Notes: a model not told the origin generated them from the sequence alone. 64,000 bases of DNA from Tridacna crocea (GCA_943736015.1 OX031065.1:17498427-17562426), one strand, 5' to 3'; shown: positions 35,385 through 46,676, counted from the stretch's first letter. Made by a program: numbers and translations.

Positions 35385-35497
35385 AGTTCACCGTAAACTT
35401 CTCCCTTTTCAACTAGACTATGGTTTTATACTCCTTCTCCCTCAGTGTTGTAAAAGTGTGGATGGGTTTGTTGCAGGGATTGTTTGGTAAAGGTTTG
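35385..35497 (-). mobile_element. Family 1 MITE fragment
   Basis: A decayed hairpin arm and the end GGGATTGTTTGGTAAAGG. Confidence 0.45.
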
Positions 35498-35599
35498 GAC
35501 ATTTTTCCTGATATATATTTAGCCGAAGAGATTTTCTTTTAAGTATTGAAGAGTCTAAATGCTATTTAGTGGAATGATGTACGAGGGTTGTAGCAGAAG

Positions 35600-35763
35600 T
35601 AATATAATCGAATGCATTTGCAGACGACAAAATAAAAGTGACTGAAAATTTGAAATTTGTTTTGTGAATGGTAGAAAACATTGTGGGAAAAGGAGAAAAT
35701 GCTGTTTTCAAAAGGCTTCTTTCTCAGGGTCGTCAAAAGAAGGGATTGTGTGGTAATGGTTTA
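35600..35763 (-). mobile_element. Family 1 MITE lacking one hairpin arm
   Basis: GAGAAAATGCTG jumps directly to TTTTCAAAAGGC. The left terminus is missing; the right ends GGTAATGGTTTAA. Confidence 0.75.
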
Positions 35764-35938
35764 AAGGGTCAAATGGACGTGACGATAGCAATTTATAATG
35801 TCACAGATTCCTGGATATTGAAAGTGGGCGTGTCAGCGGGATAAAGATATATTACAGACAGAAGGTCGCGTTGAAGGCACCAATCCTTAGCAAGCTACTT
35901 TTAAAAGAGCTTTAGAATTTGTTCTTCTTTTACCAACA

Positions 35939-35996
35939 GTGTGGAACAAGATCAGGCAGCACAGAACGTTCTGTCTGATCATTCTTCCAACCTGTC
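35939..35996. repeat. Family 5 hairpin
   Basis: AACAAGATCAGGCAGCACAG / CTGTCTGATCATTCTTCC. Confidence 0.55.
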
Positions 35997-36363
35997 TTGT
36001 GCGATAAGCTGCTCTAAACGGCATTGAAATTCCTATTTAAAGGGCAAATCCTAAAATATTTTGACCAGACCGGTTTTTTTTTTCTTTTAATCAGCTACAA
36101 ATGATGTCAGTTAAACATGTATAACCTTTTTTTATTAATACCAACCTATAACATACCATAAACCACGGCCGAATTGTCACGCTGATATACGGTCCTAAAC
36201 ATGGTACATGGCTTACTTCCCCTGATTCGCTTATCTCCTATGCATGTGTGACGTCATTGTCGAGTCAGTCTGCGTACATACAGTTAGTAGAAATTAAGTA
36301 GGAACGCGGATGATTGTACGCAGATATCTGAGTATTAAATGGAGAATTGAGCCGAAAAATAGT

Positions 36364-36462
36364 AAATTGTGCAGGTTGTGGCTGCAACGTCGACTCGGGA
36401 ACTCATAGAGTTGATATTTTTAAATTTCCGAAAGAATTACAAAGGAGAAAACTATGGAATTG
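36364..36462 (+). pseudogene. THAP-like zinc-finger N-terminal fragment
   Basis: One frame reads VNCAGCGCNV, then HRVDIFKFPKELQRRKLWN, then TGA at 36460-36462. The CxxC pair followed by a (I/L)F(R/K)FPK...RRKLW block is typical of the first half of a THAP DNA-binding domain. No ATG or C-terminal C/H pair is visible in this frame, and a family 4 MITE starts 12 bp later. It may be a lost exon or a transposase remnant. Confidence 0.4.
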
Positions 36463-36474
36463 AAATAAAATATA

Positions 36475-36722
36475 AGCATTGCTCTGTGAAATGGGAATTC
36501 AATGCATATGCAAAAAGTACCAACACATGTCCGCACAGGCTCACATGGTTTGATCAATTTTTGCCATTTGAAAATATTTGCATGGTAAAGGGACAGTCTG
36601 CCTCAAGATCTATTTGATTGATCGATTAAAAGGATTATTCTGGATTCATAACTTTGTGATGACTTGCATAATATCATGAATCTAGACGATGCATTGAACC
36701 ACCTTTTGTAGGAACATAGTTT
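36475..36722 (+). mobile_element. Family 4 MITE
   Basis: GCTCTGTGAAATGGGAATTC at the left, GATGCATTGAACCACCTTTT at the right; hairpin decayed. Confidence 0.65.
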
Positions 36723-36760
36723 ATTTATTTTTTTCTTACCAAGAGATCAGACCCAGCCAG

Positions 36761-37146
36761 GCCCGTCTTCACCAACCATTCTTTAAAACGTTCTTCGTCT
36801 CATTCTCCAGAATTTTCAGACATTGAAAGTAACACACATTCGGTTCAGCCAATCAGGGTCTGCATTCACCAACCATTCTTACGAACGTTCTTTGTCTAAA
36901 TCTTCAAGATTTTCTGACTGTGAAAGTGACAGGACTTCTGATTGGCTAAACCAATTGGTTTAGCCAATCAGAAGTCCTGTCACTTTCACATTGACCAAAT
37001 CCTGAAGAATAAGCCTAAGAATGTTCTTAAGAACGGTTGGTGAATACGGACCCAGGAATTGTGTTTCTTTCAAACTTAGAAACTCCTGAAGAATCTTGAA
37101 GAATAAGACTAAGAATATTCTTAAGAATGGTTGGTGAACACACACC
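36761..37146. repeat. Family 7 foldback containing a second family 7 copy
   Basis: The outer copy runs GCCCGTCTTCACCAACC ... GGTTGGTGAACACACACC. It is interrupted after CAGCCAATCAG by the inner copy and resumes AATTGTGTTTCTTTC. Confidence 0.75.
36857..37053. repeat. Inner family 7 foldback
   Basis: GGTCTGCATTCACCAACC ... GGTTGGTGAATACGGACC, with nearly perfect arms meeting at GATTGGCTAAACCAATTGG. Confidence 0.85.
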
Positions 37147-37149
37147 CTG

Positions 37150-39639
37150 ACAGTAGACTCTAACCCTTTTCTCGCTATATCTGATTGATAACGTGCAGAC
37201 TAGCCTCGGTGTGAACTCATTGCTTTTTTGTGTAAGGTTTGTACTATAGGCCAATTAACGATCTCTCAATGGATGTCAATGAATTTGACAAAATCTCGTT
37301 ATCTTGTGATACTAGACTGTATATTTACATTATTTTAGGGGTGTGTGTGTTTTTTAATGTTTTTGCTGTTTCTTCCCGATTGAAATGAAATTGTGCTTTT
37401 AATACTGAAATTGATAATCTGGGATTGTATTCATTAACCAACCATTCAAAATTCGAAAACCATAAGCTTTTACAGAGTAAAAACATGTAGAAAGTTATGG
37501 TTTTTTTTTGTTTTTTTTTTTAAATGAAAGGTGAGTTTAATTCTGAATTTTGAATGTAATGCAATTTCTGATTGACCAAACCGAACACTTTTGTAGAAAA
37601 AATTGCGCTACTGCTTTTCAATTTCGATAATTCTTTTGAACCAGACAATATATTTGATTTATGATGGATTTTGAATATGCTTTTCGATGTGATTTTTCGA
37701 CGACTTGAGATAGGGATAAATGGTTAGATGTATAACTGGATGAAGGTCCTTTGTAAATCTTTCTTTTTTCTTTTTCATTACTATTGACACTGTAATTTTT
37801 TCAACAGATGAGGGGGAAGGGGGAAAGGGGACAGGGCAGCATAATTTACAAGTTAATGTTTTAAAAAAAGAGAGGGGAAGTAACTTTACCAGTAACATAA
37901 ATCACGGCCAATAAATGAGCCATATGGCCACATGAGACTTTACGAGATATCGCGTGACGCAAAGTTGAGACGAAATCGAGGCTCAGATACAAAATCGGAA
38001 ATAAATCTCCTATTGTATTTCTATACGTGTCCAAAGCTTTTGTGTCAAGTGAAAACGATCTATTGAAATACGAGCATTTACATTTTATGCCGGTTGTTTT
38101 AAAACTGGATTCTTACTGTTACTAGATCCACTAAAATGAGTGCGGTTGTACACATTAAATTAAGTACATGTATTTCTTTTTATCACATAACTCTCCTTGT
38201 TTTCAACGTAGTACAGCCATCAAGAATTTCCTTGTCTCACACACGACTGAGATAAGAAAATAGTGCTGTATTTGGTCAACACTCTGTAATCACACGCTTC
38301 ATTCTAACACATTACTGACCTATTGGTTCCTAACTGAAATTTGTGGTCAAAGTTCGTAATCGTGATAAAGTTGTTAATTCAATTTCTTTTAGACTCAAAA
38401 CAAAATCAATATATGCAAGTTTCTTCGGAACTGTTTTTCGTTCGTAAAGTAGCTGTCAGAATGAGGGCACAGGCTTCACGTAAATTCCACTACACATGAT
38501 ACATGTATGCCTCTGGTTTAATACATTTTGGACCATAGTATAATTCTTGATAATTCTTGTTATAGAGTAATGTGATAAAAAGAATCTGACACTCGTTGGT
38601 ATTTGAGGCAAAAACTTATTAAACTCGTCCACAAAAAATGTTATTAAGCTCGCCAAAGGCTCGCTTAATAACATTTTTTGTAAACTCGTTTAAGATTTTT
38701 TCATCTCAAAAACCAACCCATGTCAGATCCTATATCTGCTTATAATGGTTGGGTTTATGTTGCAAAACGTCAAACATCGGTAACTGCAACCATTTAACGA
38801 GTAGACATTGTACTGGAAATAATGAGATGGGTCTACAAATTATATTTGCAAGAACATAATTCAATGAGTGTAGGAGTGTATAGGTTGACTGCTATTTTGC
38901 ATCCAAGTTTCCCTTTTCAGTAACAGTCTCTATACTTCCATTTAGGTTCTCAAGAAATGTTCCCAACACTCACTCAAACATCAGTCATTATTGTTTGAGA
39001 ATTTTCGTCTCTTGAAAAACAAAGAGCACTCATCTTTCAGAAAACGTGGACTGAGAGCGCCTGATTTTACCTACGGGGAAGAAATTTGGATATCAGCGTA
39101 AATCGTTCCTTTTCAGACATTATGCCCAAACGCATTTACCTCTTAAATTCTTCCTTTTCAATAGTTTTGCGTCCTTTTCAGATCCTTTCCCTCTCTTATG
39201 CTCAACTGGTTATATTTTCGATGGTGGAAATGCAAAGAATGGCGAAGATGAATTCTTAATGTGTGCAAGGTTTTTTTTTTTTTTCAAAATCACATCCGAT
39301 CAAAAAGTAATTTTATTATTCCCGTCATAATCAGTAATAATGAAGCGATTACGGGCTTTGAAATCCATTTGACAGGGTTTCAATATTTAAACCACTGAGA
39401 AGGGTGAACTTTCGAGTCGATTTCACAAATTACTACGCCAGAGGAGTCGTTTATGTCGCACGTGCGATGCACGCGCCATCAAGTGCCCAAATTAGTCCGG
39501 CCCACCTGACGGAGGGAAGATTTGAAATCTAAATTTGTCTCATCAAGTCAGAAATCGTGTGAACAGTTGGAAATCAAGTGGATTCGCGCTTTACTACATG
39601 GCCAATATCAAGACTTCTTCGCAAACTTAAAGTATTTTC
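37150..39639. other. Intergenic, no gene recognised
   Basis: AT-rich apart from a GC-richer patch at 39410-39540 (with GCACGTGC at 39458 and CACCTG at 39503) that could be regulatory. The foldback at 38580-38735 lies within. Confidence 0.35.
38580..38735. repeat. ~155-bp foldback element
   Basis: Inner arms ACAAAAAATGTTATTAAGC / GCTTAATAACATTTTTTGT (38631-38682) are perfect with a small loop. Outer arms (AGAATCTGACACTCGTTGG / CCAACCCATGTCAGATCCT) are diverged. Confidence 0.8.
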
Positions 39640-39822
39640 AAACAGCAAAATTAATTTAGTTATATGTTGTAAAACTCCGACAATAGAATCTGGCGTTGCA
39701 GTGGTAGAAAACATTGAGGGAAAAGAACCAAGTGCTGGTTCCCAGTATTTTCTCCTTTTCATACGATCAGTTAAAACCTCTAATCCACAGTCATAAAAAA
39801 TGCGGGATCATTTGGTAAAACG
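39640..39822 (-). mobile_element. Family 1 MITE, degraded
   Basis: A recognisable hairpin (GAGGGAAAAGAACCAAGTGC ... TTTTCTCCTTTTCATACG) between weak ends. Confidence 0.45.
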
Positions 39823-40197
39823 GTCATTGATGCTCATGGTTTCTCACGCTCAGGCAAGCACATTCCTGAAGCCCAACATTTTCAAAATTGCTCAGTAAAA
39901 TGCAAGTTTTCCTCTTTGTTATATAATTTTCGCAAATGATTTTATCCATTGTTTCTTTCCTAAGCTGAATCGGTAAATGAATGTTCAACTGGATCATGTA
40001 AGCTTGCAAAGGGAAACGGCCATTGATTGTCAATTTAACTAGAAGACATTTCACACTGTACGTCCTTTTCGTAATCGCAGTGAGGCGCACCTACATGTTT
40101 TCGTGATTTATTATCTGGGAGGATTATTTGGAGAAACGTTTATTTTTCCCTTTTTGTAATTTTTCTTTCACTGGAAACATCCTTTAATTTATAGGAT

Positions 40198-40426
40198 TTA
40201 ACTCTATTCCACACAATCCCGACTTTTAACGACCCCAAGAAAGAAGCCTTCTGAAAACATTGTGGGAAAAGGAGAAAATGCTGGTAACCAGCATTTTCTC
40301 CTTTTCCCGCAATTTTTTATTCCCTTTCCACTAGAAATTTCAAATTTTTATTTACTTTTATTTTGTCGTCTGCAAATGCAGTCAATTTGGACCAGTCTAA
40401 AATTTTGTCGTTTGATAAAGAGTTAA
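40198..40426 (+). mobile_element. Family 1 MITE
   Basis: Complete, TTAA at both ends. Confidence 0.85.
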
Positions 40427-40817
40427 GTAAATGATTAATTCTTTGTAAACCTAGTTAATGACTGATTCTTGTGTTCCAGTTAGAATGTATTTTTCAGTAT
40501 GTTTATACTTCTCCATACACACATGTATATTTCCAAAAGATGATTTTCTCACTCCGAAACATGATGGTGCCTAAAAAAAGTCTCATAAAAAGAAATTCAT
40601 CTCTCTCTCTCTCTCTGAAATCTCATTTCCGTTACTCCCCTCAAACTTTGTAGATAACGTTTTACTAGAGCACAGTTGACTATATTCAACATCGTAACCC
40701 TAGTAATCTCTGTGACCTGATGAAAAAAAAACGAAGCTGATGCAAACCTGGAAAAATACTTTTATTTACATTTATCATGTAACTTTAGGATACAGGACGA
40801 AATAATCATAAGCACAG

Positions 40818-40862
40818 AACAGAAACAAGAGGAGCCTGGCTGCCCTGTATCGCCCTCCTGAG
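40818..40862 (-). mobile_element. 3'-end fragment of a pearl/Helentron-like element
   Basis: On the - strand: CTCAGGAGGGCGATACAGGG, then CAGCCAGGCTCCTCTTGTTT. This parallels the right end of the 45423 element (hairpin-like stretch, CTCTTG, T-run). Confidence 0.45.
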
Positions 40863-41106
40863 ATCAAATCTACATGTAAAACTGAAAACATTGTCCCCGT
40901 TATCCATTGCATGTCTTATTTCTCATAATTCATTACCCATAACGATACGAAAAAACTTTAGACATATCCAAACATTATGGATGATGAAATTGGCTTGCAA
41001 CACGCAACTAAGGAGCATCCCGACATTTACCTAAAAGGTCGTCTAGGATCAGCCTGCGCAGTACGCACAGGCTAATCCGAAACGGCATTTTCCGTTTTTA
41101 TGTACT

Positions 41107-41335
41107 TTAACCCTTTCCCAAACAATCCCTGGTTTTTACTGGTCAGGAATAGTAGCCTTTGGAAAACATTGTGGGAAAAGGAGAAAATGCTGGTAACCAG
41201 CATTTTCTCCTTTTCCCACAATGTTTTCTACCCTATCATAGATAGAAATCATCTTTTCAGCAAGAGTTGAATTGTCGTCTGCAAATGCTTTCTATTTAGT
41301 CGTATCCAAAAGTTTGTCGTTTGGGAAATAGTTAA
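41107..41335 (+). mobile_element. Family 1 MITE, subfamily C, nested in a family 2 MITE
   Basis: Ends CCCTTTCCCAAACAATCC and TTTGGGAAATAGTTAA, with GGAATAGTAGCC in the left arm. It interrupts the family 2 copy 40991-41506. Confidence 0.85.
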
Positions 41336-41423
41336 AGTAATTTTCTATTTTGCACAAGTCTACTGTAGTTTGTCGTTTGGGAAATAGTTAAAGTAATTTT
41401 CTGTTTTGCACAAGTCTACTGTA
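41312..41423 (+). repeat. 56-bp tandem duplication across a MITE junction
   Basis: Two copies (41312-41367 and 41368-41423), differing at one base, span the end of the family 1 element, its TTAA and the adjacent family 2 sequence. Confidence 0.9.
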
Positions 41424-41524
41424 GCACAAAGTCTGTAATCGTAGTCTGATCCGAGACGACACTTTACGCAAATTTCCAAATCCCCCTTTTCGCATTTTGC
41501 AAGCCATATGTGGATAAAATTGTT

Positions 41525-41680
41525 GGACTTATCTCTGAAAAGGTAGAAAACATTGTGGAGAAAAGGAGAAAATTTTCAAGGGCGATTTTTATCATTTCAG
41601 CGACAATTTAATTGTACTCTTCAATTACAATTCCTTTAATTTTGACATGTCTAAAATTTTGTTGACTTGCAAAACTTGGG
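41525..41680 (+). mobile_element. Family 1 MITE, degraded
   Basis: Contains GTAGAAAACATTGTGGAGAA and, farther right, TTTTGACATGTCTAAAATTT; ends are lost. Confidence 0.45.
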
Positions 41681-42095
41681 AATAAAGAAATTTTGAAAAT
41701 CTTTCGGTTAACGAAAATAGGAGGGTAATGCAAAAATTTATTTTCGCTATCTGTTTTTGAGCACTCGGTGGTCTGTTTGAAACTTCACAATCAACTATGG
41801 CGAATCACTCTTTAACATGTTTAAGTAATTTTCAAAAATAGGCAGGTGGGATCAAAATATAGATTTCACACCGTTACAAGTATAATTGAGATACAACCGT
41901 CTATAAATTATCAACCGGTCACCCCATTTTTAATTGACCCCAACACCTCTCAAATTTCAGGATAATGAAAAGCTCCAGGGATGAAGGGGGTAGCCCAACA
42001 CCTGCCCGAATATGGTAGCGTCCGTTATAATGGTTACTATTCTCGTTTCACTGTGGGGTGAAAGGTCACTGTTACCTTTTATAGAGTGTACATCT

Positions 42096-42249
42096 TAATT
42101 TAGGCCTTTACCACACAAGCCTGTCTTTTTAACAACCCCAAGGTAACAGGATTTTGAAAACATTGTGGGAAAAGGAGAAAATGCTGGTGACCACCATTTT
42201 CTCCTTTTCACACACTGCTTTTGAACCCTTTCATAGACAAATCCATGAT
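42096..42249 (+). mobile_element. Family 1 MITE, right part lost
   Basis: Left end and hairpin present; the copy stops at the TTAA where the next copy begins. Confidence 0.7.
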
Positions 42250-42457
42250 TTAACCCATTACCAATTTCAAACGACAAAATTTTAGATTTGTCCCCAAAAA
42301 AAAGTGACTGAAGATTTGAAATTTGTTTTGTGAAGGGTAGAAAAACATCGTGGGAAAAGGAGAAAATGTTGGTGACCAGCATTTTCTCCTTTTCCCACAA
42401 TGTTTTCTAAAGACTCCCAGGGTCGTCAAAAGTAGGGATTATGTGGTAATTGGTTAA
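42250..42457 (-). mobile_element. Family 1 MITE
   Basis: TTAA at both ends; ~20 bp is missing from the left arm, hairpin intact. Confidence 0.85.
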
Positions 42458-42674
42458 GTCCTTTTTCAGTCCTTGTTTTAAAGCAACTGCATTAAATTAA
42501 GATCAGTCTTAAATTTTCTGGTTTGGTTTGCACAAAGTCACCCACTCTGGTTTCATAATGAGGCTTGAAATTCAAAAATAAAAACACTCATAACAACAAA
42601 AACAGTGAAAAAAGGCATACATGCCCGGTATTTTGATGTAGGTAAAGTTTTTCATCACTTTTACACTGTGCATG

Positions 42675-42902
42675 TTAACTCTTTCCCAAACAAGCACTGG
42701 TTTTTACGTGTCTGCAGTACAAGTCTTTAGAAAACACAGTGGGAAATGGAGAAATTGCTCGTAATGAGCAATTTCTCCTTTTCCCACAGTGTTTTCTTGC
42801 CTATCGGAAAACTTTCTGCCATTCTCATCAAATTCAAAATTGTCATCTGCAAACACTTTAAGTTTGAGACAGTCTAAATTTTGTCATTTGGGGAAGGGTT
42901 CA
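42675..42902 (+). mobile_element. Family 1 MITE, subfamily B
   Basis: Hairpin top AATTGCTCGTAATGAGCAAT; TTAA left, TTCA right. Confidence 0.85.
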
Positions 42903-43084
42903 GTAACATCTTTTAGGTGCTAAAGGATATCTGGCATGAGAAAGCCAATACAAAATGTGAACTTAGTTTTTTGTTTGCATAGTTTCAATGAGCATATTCT
43001 ATACAAGTATTTGACAGACTATCACTTTGTGTCAATAAATACTATAACAAGTTCTACATACTAATACATATCTTCATACATGGG

Positions 43085-43555
43085 CTTCAGTACCACAGAA
43101 TCCGCCAAGTAAACAACTTTGAGGAAGAATCCTTTTAAAATCATATTAGGGAGAGGCTGGAAACCAGCATCTTTTCCTTTTCAAACAACGTTTTCTACAC
43201 TTTCAAAGACAAGTCACATCATTTGAGCTGCATCTATCGTCTGTAAATGTGACCCATTACACAAAAAGGGACCTTCTGGGAACTATGAAAAGTGTCAACC
43301 CTGGTCTGACTGTGCGAATTGCACAGGCTGACCAGGGTTGACACTTTTCTCTTCAATGACATTTTCTGTATGAAAAGTGGTCATTGTACCTTGTTATACA
43401 ATTATTTTTGAATTATCAACTTAAACTGTCCTTGCACTATTGTTGATCTGTTTTCATCTAAATGACGTACAGAATTCCCAGATGGTCCCTTTTTGTGTGC
43501 TGGGTCACAAATGCTTTTAATACATAGGTGTCTAAGTCATCTGGCAAAGGGTTAA
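43085..43555 (+). mobile_element. Family 1 MITE, degraded and split by another element
   Basis: The left part ends ATCGTCTGTAAATG at 43249 and the right part resumes CAAATGCTTTTAATAC at 43508, ending GGCAAAGGGTTAA. The repeated YAAATG marks the insertion target. Confidence 0.7.
43250..43507. mobile_element. Family 3: 258-bp TGACCCA-ended MITE nested in family 1
   Basis: Inverted ends TGACCCATTACACAAAAAGG and (right) CCTTTTTGTGTGCTGGGTCA-like, with TTCCCAGA also inverted. Contains its own hairpin at 43287-43347 (GTGTCAACCCTGGTC / GACCAGGGTTGACAC). Confidence 0.75.
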
Positions 43556-43856
43556 GTTCATAATTGCTGCATAAACTAACATACTAGTACATATACCAAA
43601 GGAAAGTGTTCTCAGACAAGAAAAGGATCAATCTATGCAATTTGAAGGCTGATTTAGTCAAAGTATTTATGGTGAAAAAAAAGTAAAGTTTTCATACAGA
43701 TGTGCAAAACATTGTTGGAAAAAGAGCATTTACTCTTATCAACCCTTATCCTGCTAAAAAACTAAAATGGATTTTTTTGTATTGATAGGAAAAAAATCAA
43801 ATAGATGTCCTTCTATTTCAAAGTTATGTTTTTGGGAAAACACCTCTGAATCAAAC

Positions 43857-43918
43857 AGTGTAGATCAAAGATCAGACTGCACATTTTGTGCAGTCTGATC
43901 TTGATCTACACTGTCTGC
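43857..43918. repeat. Family 5 hairpin
   Basis: GTGTAGATCAAAGATCAGAC pairs with GTCTGATCTTGATCTACACT. Confidence 0.75.
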
Positions 43919-44064
43919 AAAAGGTCAGCAAGCTGCACTCAGCAGCCTAAGGGTTAAGCAACTACTCCTTTGCCAAAATGTTTGAAAAGGTTATCTACTA
44001 AGGGAAAATACAAACTTTTATTTGTATTTCAATTTACAAGAAGGCATCTTTTCAAATTATCCCA

Positions 44065-44283
44065 TTATTGTGGTGTCTGTGGTCGTGAGGTAGAACATCG
44101 GCCTCATAACCTAAAGGTCCTGAGTTCGATTCCCGGGAGCGGGTTTCAACTTTGGGATTTTTCATTGGCCCACACATTCGGTGCGAGTACTGGTGAAGTT
44201 CCCAGGAAGCAGAATCAAGAGAGATTAGTATAAGTTGTAAGAACTTGTTTCTCAATCGATGTATAAATAAATATGTTTAAACT
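44065..44283 (+). mobile_element. tRNA-derived SINE with 11-bp target duplication
   Basis: A-box-like GTCGTGAGGTAGAACATCG and B box GAGTTCGATTCCCGG, then an unrelated 3' body ending in an A/T-rich tail. AAATTATCCCA occurs on both sides (44054-44064, 44284-44294), which fixes the limits. Confidence 0.85.
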
Positions 44284-44435
44284 AAATTATCCCAGAAAAT
44301 TCTTCAATATTTGAGTCAAGAGGTCCTTAGGTTTTGTAAAGTAAGGAAGGATTATTTGAAAGGCAAAATAACAGAGATCAAAACATGACATATCTTTGGC
44401 TAAAATATTCAATTCATAAACACCCAGTTTGACCC

Positions 44436-44594
44436 CTTAACCCACAACATCTGAGTTTTATGACCCTGAAGAAAAATGCACTGAAAATTTTTGAAAAAAT
44501 TGTGCAAAAAGGAGAAAATACTGGTAACAAGCATTTTTCCCGAAATGATTTTTACCTTTGCAAAGAAAAATCTCCTCAGTTGAGGCATATTATT
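44436..44594 (+). mobile_element. Family 1 MITE, degraded
   Basis: TTAACCCACAACATC to a broken hairpin (AAAAGGAGAAAATACTGG); the right end is lost. Confidence 0.5.
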
Positions 44595-44595
44595 G

Positions 44596-44869
44596 TTTAC
44601 CAAACAATCCCTAGTTTTAACCCCCATAACAATACTAACAGCCTTCCGGAGCGTTGCCCATATGGGAAACTGGTGGCTTGTTTTAATAACCCACAGGAGG
44701 AAGGATTTTGAAAAGAATTTGGGAAAAGCAGAAAATGCTAATAATCAGCATTATTTTTCTTCCTTTCCTAAAAGTGTTTTCTACCTTTTTGAACACAAGT
44801 TTCTCCTTTTAAGACTTTCTACTGTTGCTGTCTGTAAAAGATTTTGACAGGATAGAGTGTCTGTCTTAA
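44596..44869 (+). mobile_element. Family 1 MITE, degraded, with an inserted segment
   Basis: TTTACCAAACAATCCCTAG at the left; about 50 unrelated bases follow ACCCCCATAAC; the hairpin is partly decayed. It ends near the TTAA of the next copy. Confidence 0.55.
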
Positions 44870-45093
44870 CCCATTACCACACAATCCCTACTTTTGGTGA
44901 CCCTGAAAAAGAAGCCTTTAGAAAACATTGTGGGAAAAGGAGAAAATGCTGGTAACCAGCATTTTCTCCTTTTCCCACAAAGTTTTCTACTCTATGAAAG
45001 AAAAAAACCCTCATTTAAGCCACTATGAAATGGTCACCTACAAATGCTTTCGATTTGGATAGATCCAAATTCTGCTGTGTGGTAAAGAGTAGA
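44866..45093 (+). mobile_element. Family 1 MITE
   Basis: TTAA left, right end GGTAAAGAGTAGA. The right arm is of the TTTAAGCCACTATGAAATGG type shared with the 52753 copy. Confidence 0.8.
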
Positions 45094-45470
45094 TATAGGG
45101 CAGAGAACCGACCCATTTCTGTAACAGCAATGTATTGATTTATTTCAACCTAATACAACCTGTAAAGCATTGTGTTGAAAATTTGTGAGAAAAGGAGCAA
45201 TTTTCCCCCCGTACTTACAACAATTTCCAAAAACCTTCAAGATAAGAGATGTAAAAAATAATGGTGAGTGAATAGCCATGGATAAATCATACTTGGCAAA
45301 TACACATGACTTGCGAAAAATATTAACTCTTTACCACACAATCCTGACTTTTAACGACCCTGAGAAAGAAAGCTTTTGAAAACAATGTAGGAAAAGGAGA
45401 AAATTCTGGTAACTAGCATTTTTAGCTCACCTGAGCACGAAGTGCTCAGAGTGAGCTATTGTGATCACTC

Positions 45471-45538
45471 ACCGTCCGTCGGCGTCCGTCGTCCGTCCGT
45501 CCGTCCGTCCGTCCGTCCGTCCGTCCGTCCGTCCGTCC
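45471..45538 (+). repeat. (CCGT)n microsatellite of the pearl-type element
   Basis: About 14 tandem CCGT units with a few interruptions at the left. The complementary (ACGG)n tract is characteristic of pearl elements. It creates an artefactual RPSVRPSV reading frame. Confidence 0.9.
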
Positions 45539-45549
45539 ACATTTTCTTG

Positions 45550-46676
45550 TTTACACTCTAGCATCTACAAATATCAACCAATCAGGACCAAACTTGGTCA
45601 AAGTATATATGACCATAAGATCTCGGATGAGTTCGATTTTGGGTCTTATCGGACCAGAACATCTGGAGTTATTTGCCCTTGAATTAGAAAAATTGCTGTA
45701 TTTCACTTTGTTTACACTCTAGCATCTACAAATATCAACCAATCAGGACCAAACTTGGTCAAAGTATGTATGACCATAAGATCTCGGATGAGTTCGATTT
45801 TGGGTCTAATCGGACCAGAACAACTGGAGTTATTTGCCCTTGAATTAGAAAAATTGCTGTATTTCACTTTGTTTACACTCTAGCATCTACAAATATCAAC
45901 CAATCAGCACCAAACTTGGTCAAAGTATGTATGACCATAAGATCTCGGATGAGTTCGATTTTGGGTCTAATCGGACCAGAACATCTGGAGTTATTTGCCC
46001 TTGAATAAGAAAAATTGCTGTATTTCACTTTGTTTACACTCTAGCATCTACAAATATCAACCAATCAGCACCAAACTTGGTCAAAGTATATATGACCATT
46101 AGAGCTCGGATGAGTTCGATTTTGGGTCTAGTCGGACCAGAACATCTGGAGTTATATGCCCTTGAATTAGAAAAATTGCTGTATTTCACTTTGTTTACAC
46201 TCTACCATCTACAAATATCAACCAATCAGCACCAAACTTGGTCAATGTATATATGATCATAAGATCTCGGATGAGTTCGATTTAGGGTCTAATCGGATCA
46301 GAACATCTGGAGTTATATGCCCTTGAATTAGAAAAATTGCTGTATTTCACTTTGTTTACACTCTAGCATCTACAAATATCTGCCAATCAGCAACAAACTT
46401 GGTCAAAGTATGTATGACCATAAGATCTCAGATGAGTTCGATCATGGGTCTAATCAGACCAGAACATCTGGAGTTATTTGCCCTTGAATTAGAAAAATTG
46501 CTATACTGCACTTTGTTTACCCTCTAGCATCTACAATTTTTAACCAATCAGCTGTAAACTTGGCCAAAATATATGTAACCATAAGATCTTGGATGAGTTT
46601 AATTATGGGTGTAATCGGATGCAAACAACTGGAGTAATTTCCCTTGAATAAGAAAGTTTTTTTGTAAGAGTTCTTA
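45550..46676 (+). repeat. Seven tandem copies of a 161-bp core repeat
   Basis: TTTACACTCTAGCATCTA recurs at 45550, 45711, 45872, 46033, 46194, 46355 and 46516, exactly 161 bp apart each time. Units 1-6 differ by a few substitutions; unit 7 is clearly more diverged. Confidence 0.95.

Larger units (their letters stand above)
40991..41506. mobile_element. Family 2 MITE interrupted by a family 1 MITE
   Basis: Outer parts 40991-41106 and 41336-41506 together form one copy (TGGCTTGCAACACGC ... TTGCAAGCCA). Its second hairpin is partly deleted. Confidence 0.8.

Noticed and set aside
44075..44145. tRNA gene
   Set aside because: Has A- and B-box-like motifs, but no complete cloverleaf can be drawn and a target duplication encloses a 219-bp SINE.
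45461..45682. Open frame encoding a RPSVRPSVRPS repeat
   Set aside because: It is the (CCGT)n microsatellite of the pearl-type element read in one frame.
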